A stretch of 64,000 bases of DNA from positions 1-64,000 of the forward strand of contig JADZAE010000084.1 in NCBI GenBank assembly GCA_020852715.1, given 5' to 3'. The DNA comes from Deltaproteobacteria bacterium. Lineage in GTDB: Bacteria > Bdellovibrionota_C > UBA2361 > SZUA-149 > JADZAE01. The translations under genes were made by a program, and so were the position numbers. Positions within the stretch are counted from its first letter, which is position 1. The number at the start of each line of letters is the position of its first letter. Of the stretch, positions 63,099 through 64,000 are shown piece after piece. Below the pieces are notes generated by a model. It saw only the letters and a program-made list of their open reading frames with translations, was not told the DNA's origin and ran no database searches.

Positions 63099-63902
63099 AT
63101 GAAGATAAATGAGATTAGGTTAGGAAGAGCAAAATTAGGCGCATTTTGTTTTATCTACTTTTTAGTGAGTATGTTATTGTGTTGTCCAAATGAAACATGG
63201 GCACGAGAAATGCGCTATGATGGTAAAGAAGAGGTCGTCTATGTAAATCCCGGAGAAGCGACACAGATTACATTTCCTTCAAAAATATCGAGTGGCTTTA
63301 AAAATAAAGGATCAAAGATAACTCTAGATAAACAAGATAACTACTTAATCATCTATGCTGATCCGACCTTAGGATTAGAGGGCGAAGTCATCGTTGTGCA
63401 AATTGATGACAAGCGAACGTATTCCATACGTATTATGCCAGCTTCGCAGGAAGCACCAAGAGATGACATAATTGTAATTAATGACACACGTCCTCCGGTT
63501 GAAGATACAGAACAAGAGCAGATTCAAATGAGTAAACCTTCAGCGGTTACTGAGTTAATGAAGGCACTGATATTGATTGCTGAATTTGGCCGGCAAAAAG
63601 GAATCCCCGGTTATCGAAGGTCGAATCAATATTCAGGCGAAACCATTTTGCATGATGGAACGATGAAGGTGACCATTGATGAGATATTTATGGGCAGCAA
63701 CTTATGGGGTTATGTTTTGACTGCGGAAAATATGCTTGATACCACGCAGAAAATTAACCCGGCAACTTTTCGCCTAGATGGAACACGTGCTGTTATTGCG
63801 CAGCGTTGGGAATTAGCGCCACAGCCACAGACACCGGAACAGGACCTGGCTAAGGCGCATATTGCTAAGATTTATGTTGTTACAAAGTCAAAAAGGCGTT
63901 GA
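63099..63902 (+). CDS. traK: TraK-like secretin-related periplasmic protein
   Basis: 267 residues from ATG 63099 (GAGAGGAAGT upstream). Signal peptide with LGAFCFIYFLVSMLLCC, then a beta-rich region VNPGEATQITFPSKISSGFK and LIIYADPTLGLEGEVIVVQI, as in TraK, which forms the outer membrane core with TraB and TraV. Ends ATGA-like overlap with the lipoprotein gene. Confidence 0.75.
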   Translation: MKINEIRLGRAKLGAFCFIYFLVSMLLCCPNETWAREMRYDGKEEVVYVNPGEATQITFPSKISSGFKNKGSKITLDKQDNYLIIYADPTLGLEGEVIVVQIDDKRTYSIRIMPASQEAPRDDIIVINDTRPPVEDTEQEQIQMSKPSAVTELMKALILIAEFGRQKGIPGYRRSNQYSGETILHDGTMKVTIDEIFMGSNLWGYVLTAENMLDTTQKINPATFRLDGTRAVIAQRWELAPQPQTPEQDLAKAHIAKIYVVTKSKRR

Positions 63903-64000
63903 TGATGAAAACTATTAGATTAGTATTTTTACTTTTGCTGATGCTGCAATTAAGCTGCCGGGAATCTGTGGAGAGAAGAAGTGAGCAAAGGACTAACAAT
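63902..64000 (+). CDS. Lipoprotein (TraV-like), cut by window edge
   Basis: Only 33 codons seen: MMKTIRLVFLLLLMLQLSC, a good lipobox with Cys at residue 19, then a polar stretch. Position directly after traK suggests TraV, the outer membrane lipoprotein of F-type systems. Overlaps the traK stop (TGATG). Confidence 0.6.
   Translation, partial: MMKTIRLVFLLLLMLQLSCRESVERRSEQRTNN

Overview
This is an AT-rich, gene-dense stretch of a Gram-negative, flagellated bacterium. It carries a flagellin, a FlgO-type lipoprotein, a chemoreceptor, a GmhA-type heptose isomerase, an O-antigen ligase, a TonB-dependent cobalamin receptor behind a B12 riboswitch, a type II secretion pseudopilin and UbiE. Gene content points to a proteobacterium-like lineage (proteobacterial, Bdellovibrionota-like or SAR324-like would all fit), but nothing in the window fixes the phylum. 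I recognised no rRNA, tRNA or CRISPR array.

Layout. Positions 1-970 are a decayed edge: the C-terminus of an IS3-type transposase, a strong palindrome and remnants of two sensor genes. Positions 976-42300 are mostly chromosomal-type genes: a chemoreceptor with a sigma-28-like promoter, a spermidine-synthase-like membrane protein, an HD phosphohydrolase, GspK, ribosomal protein L28, lipoproteins, BtuB, RlmI, a phosphopantetheinyl transferase, a DjlA-like co-chaperone, DsbD, MetF, a nitroreductase, an O-antigen ligase, TrmH, RarA, aconitase, an RmlC-like epimerase, GmhA, AroE and flagellin. Several unrecognised Ser/Asn/Pro-rich proteins lie among them.

Positions 42400-48400 look like a replicon control region. 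A lytic transglycosylase and a plasmid-type RepA face away from a block of iterons and an AT-rich stretch. On the other side lie parA, parB and a polyprenyl diphosphate synthase, with two GTACCAC/GTGGTAC palindromes that are strong parS candidates. Positions 48500-54400 hold a sigma-54 activator, a pilin-like protein, an orphan ParA-like ATPase, unknown genes and UbiE. Positions 54546-64000 hold part of a type IV secretion locus: a coupling ATPase and a large unknown membrane protein on the minus strand; then a periplasmic unknown, TraL-like, two TraE-like, TraK-like and a lipoprotein cut by the window edge on the plus strand.

The main reading is that housekeeping genes (rpmB, acnA, aroE, metF, ubiE, a polyprenyl synthase) share one DNA molecule with an iteron/RepA/ParABS control region and an F-like T4SS. 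This suggests a chromid (secondary chromosome) or an integrated conjugative plasmid. At least three families of dispersed palindromic repeats occupy the intergenic regions; in one, the central 62 bp is inverted between two copies while its flanks keep the same orientation.
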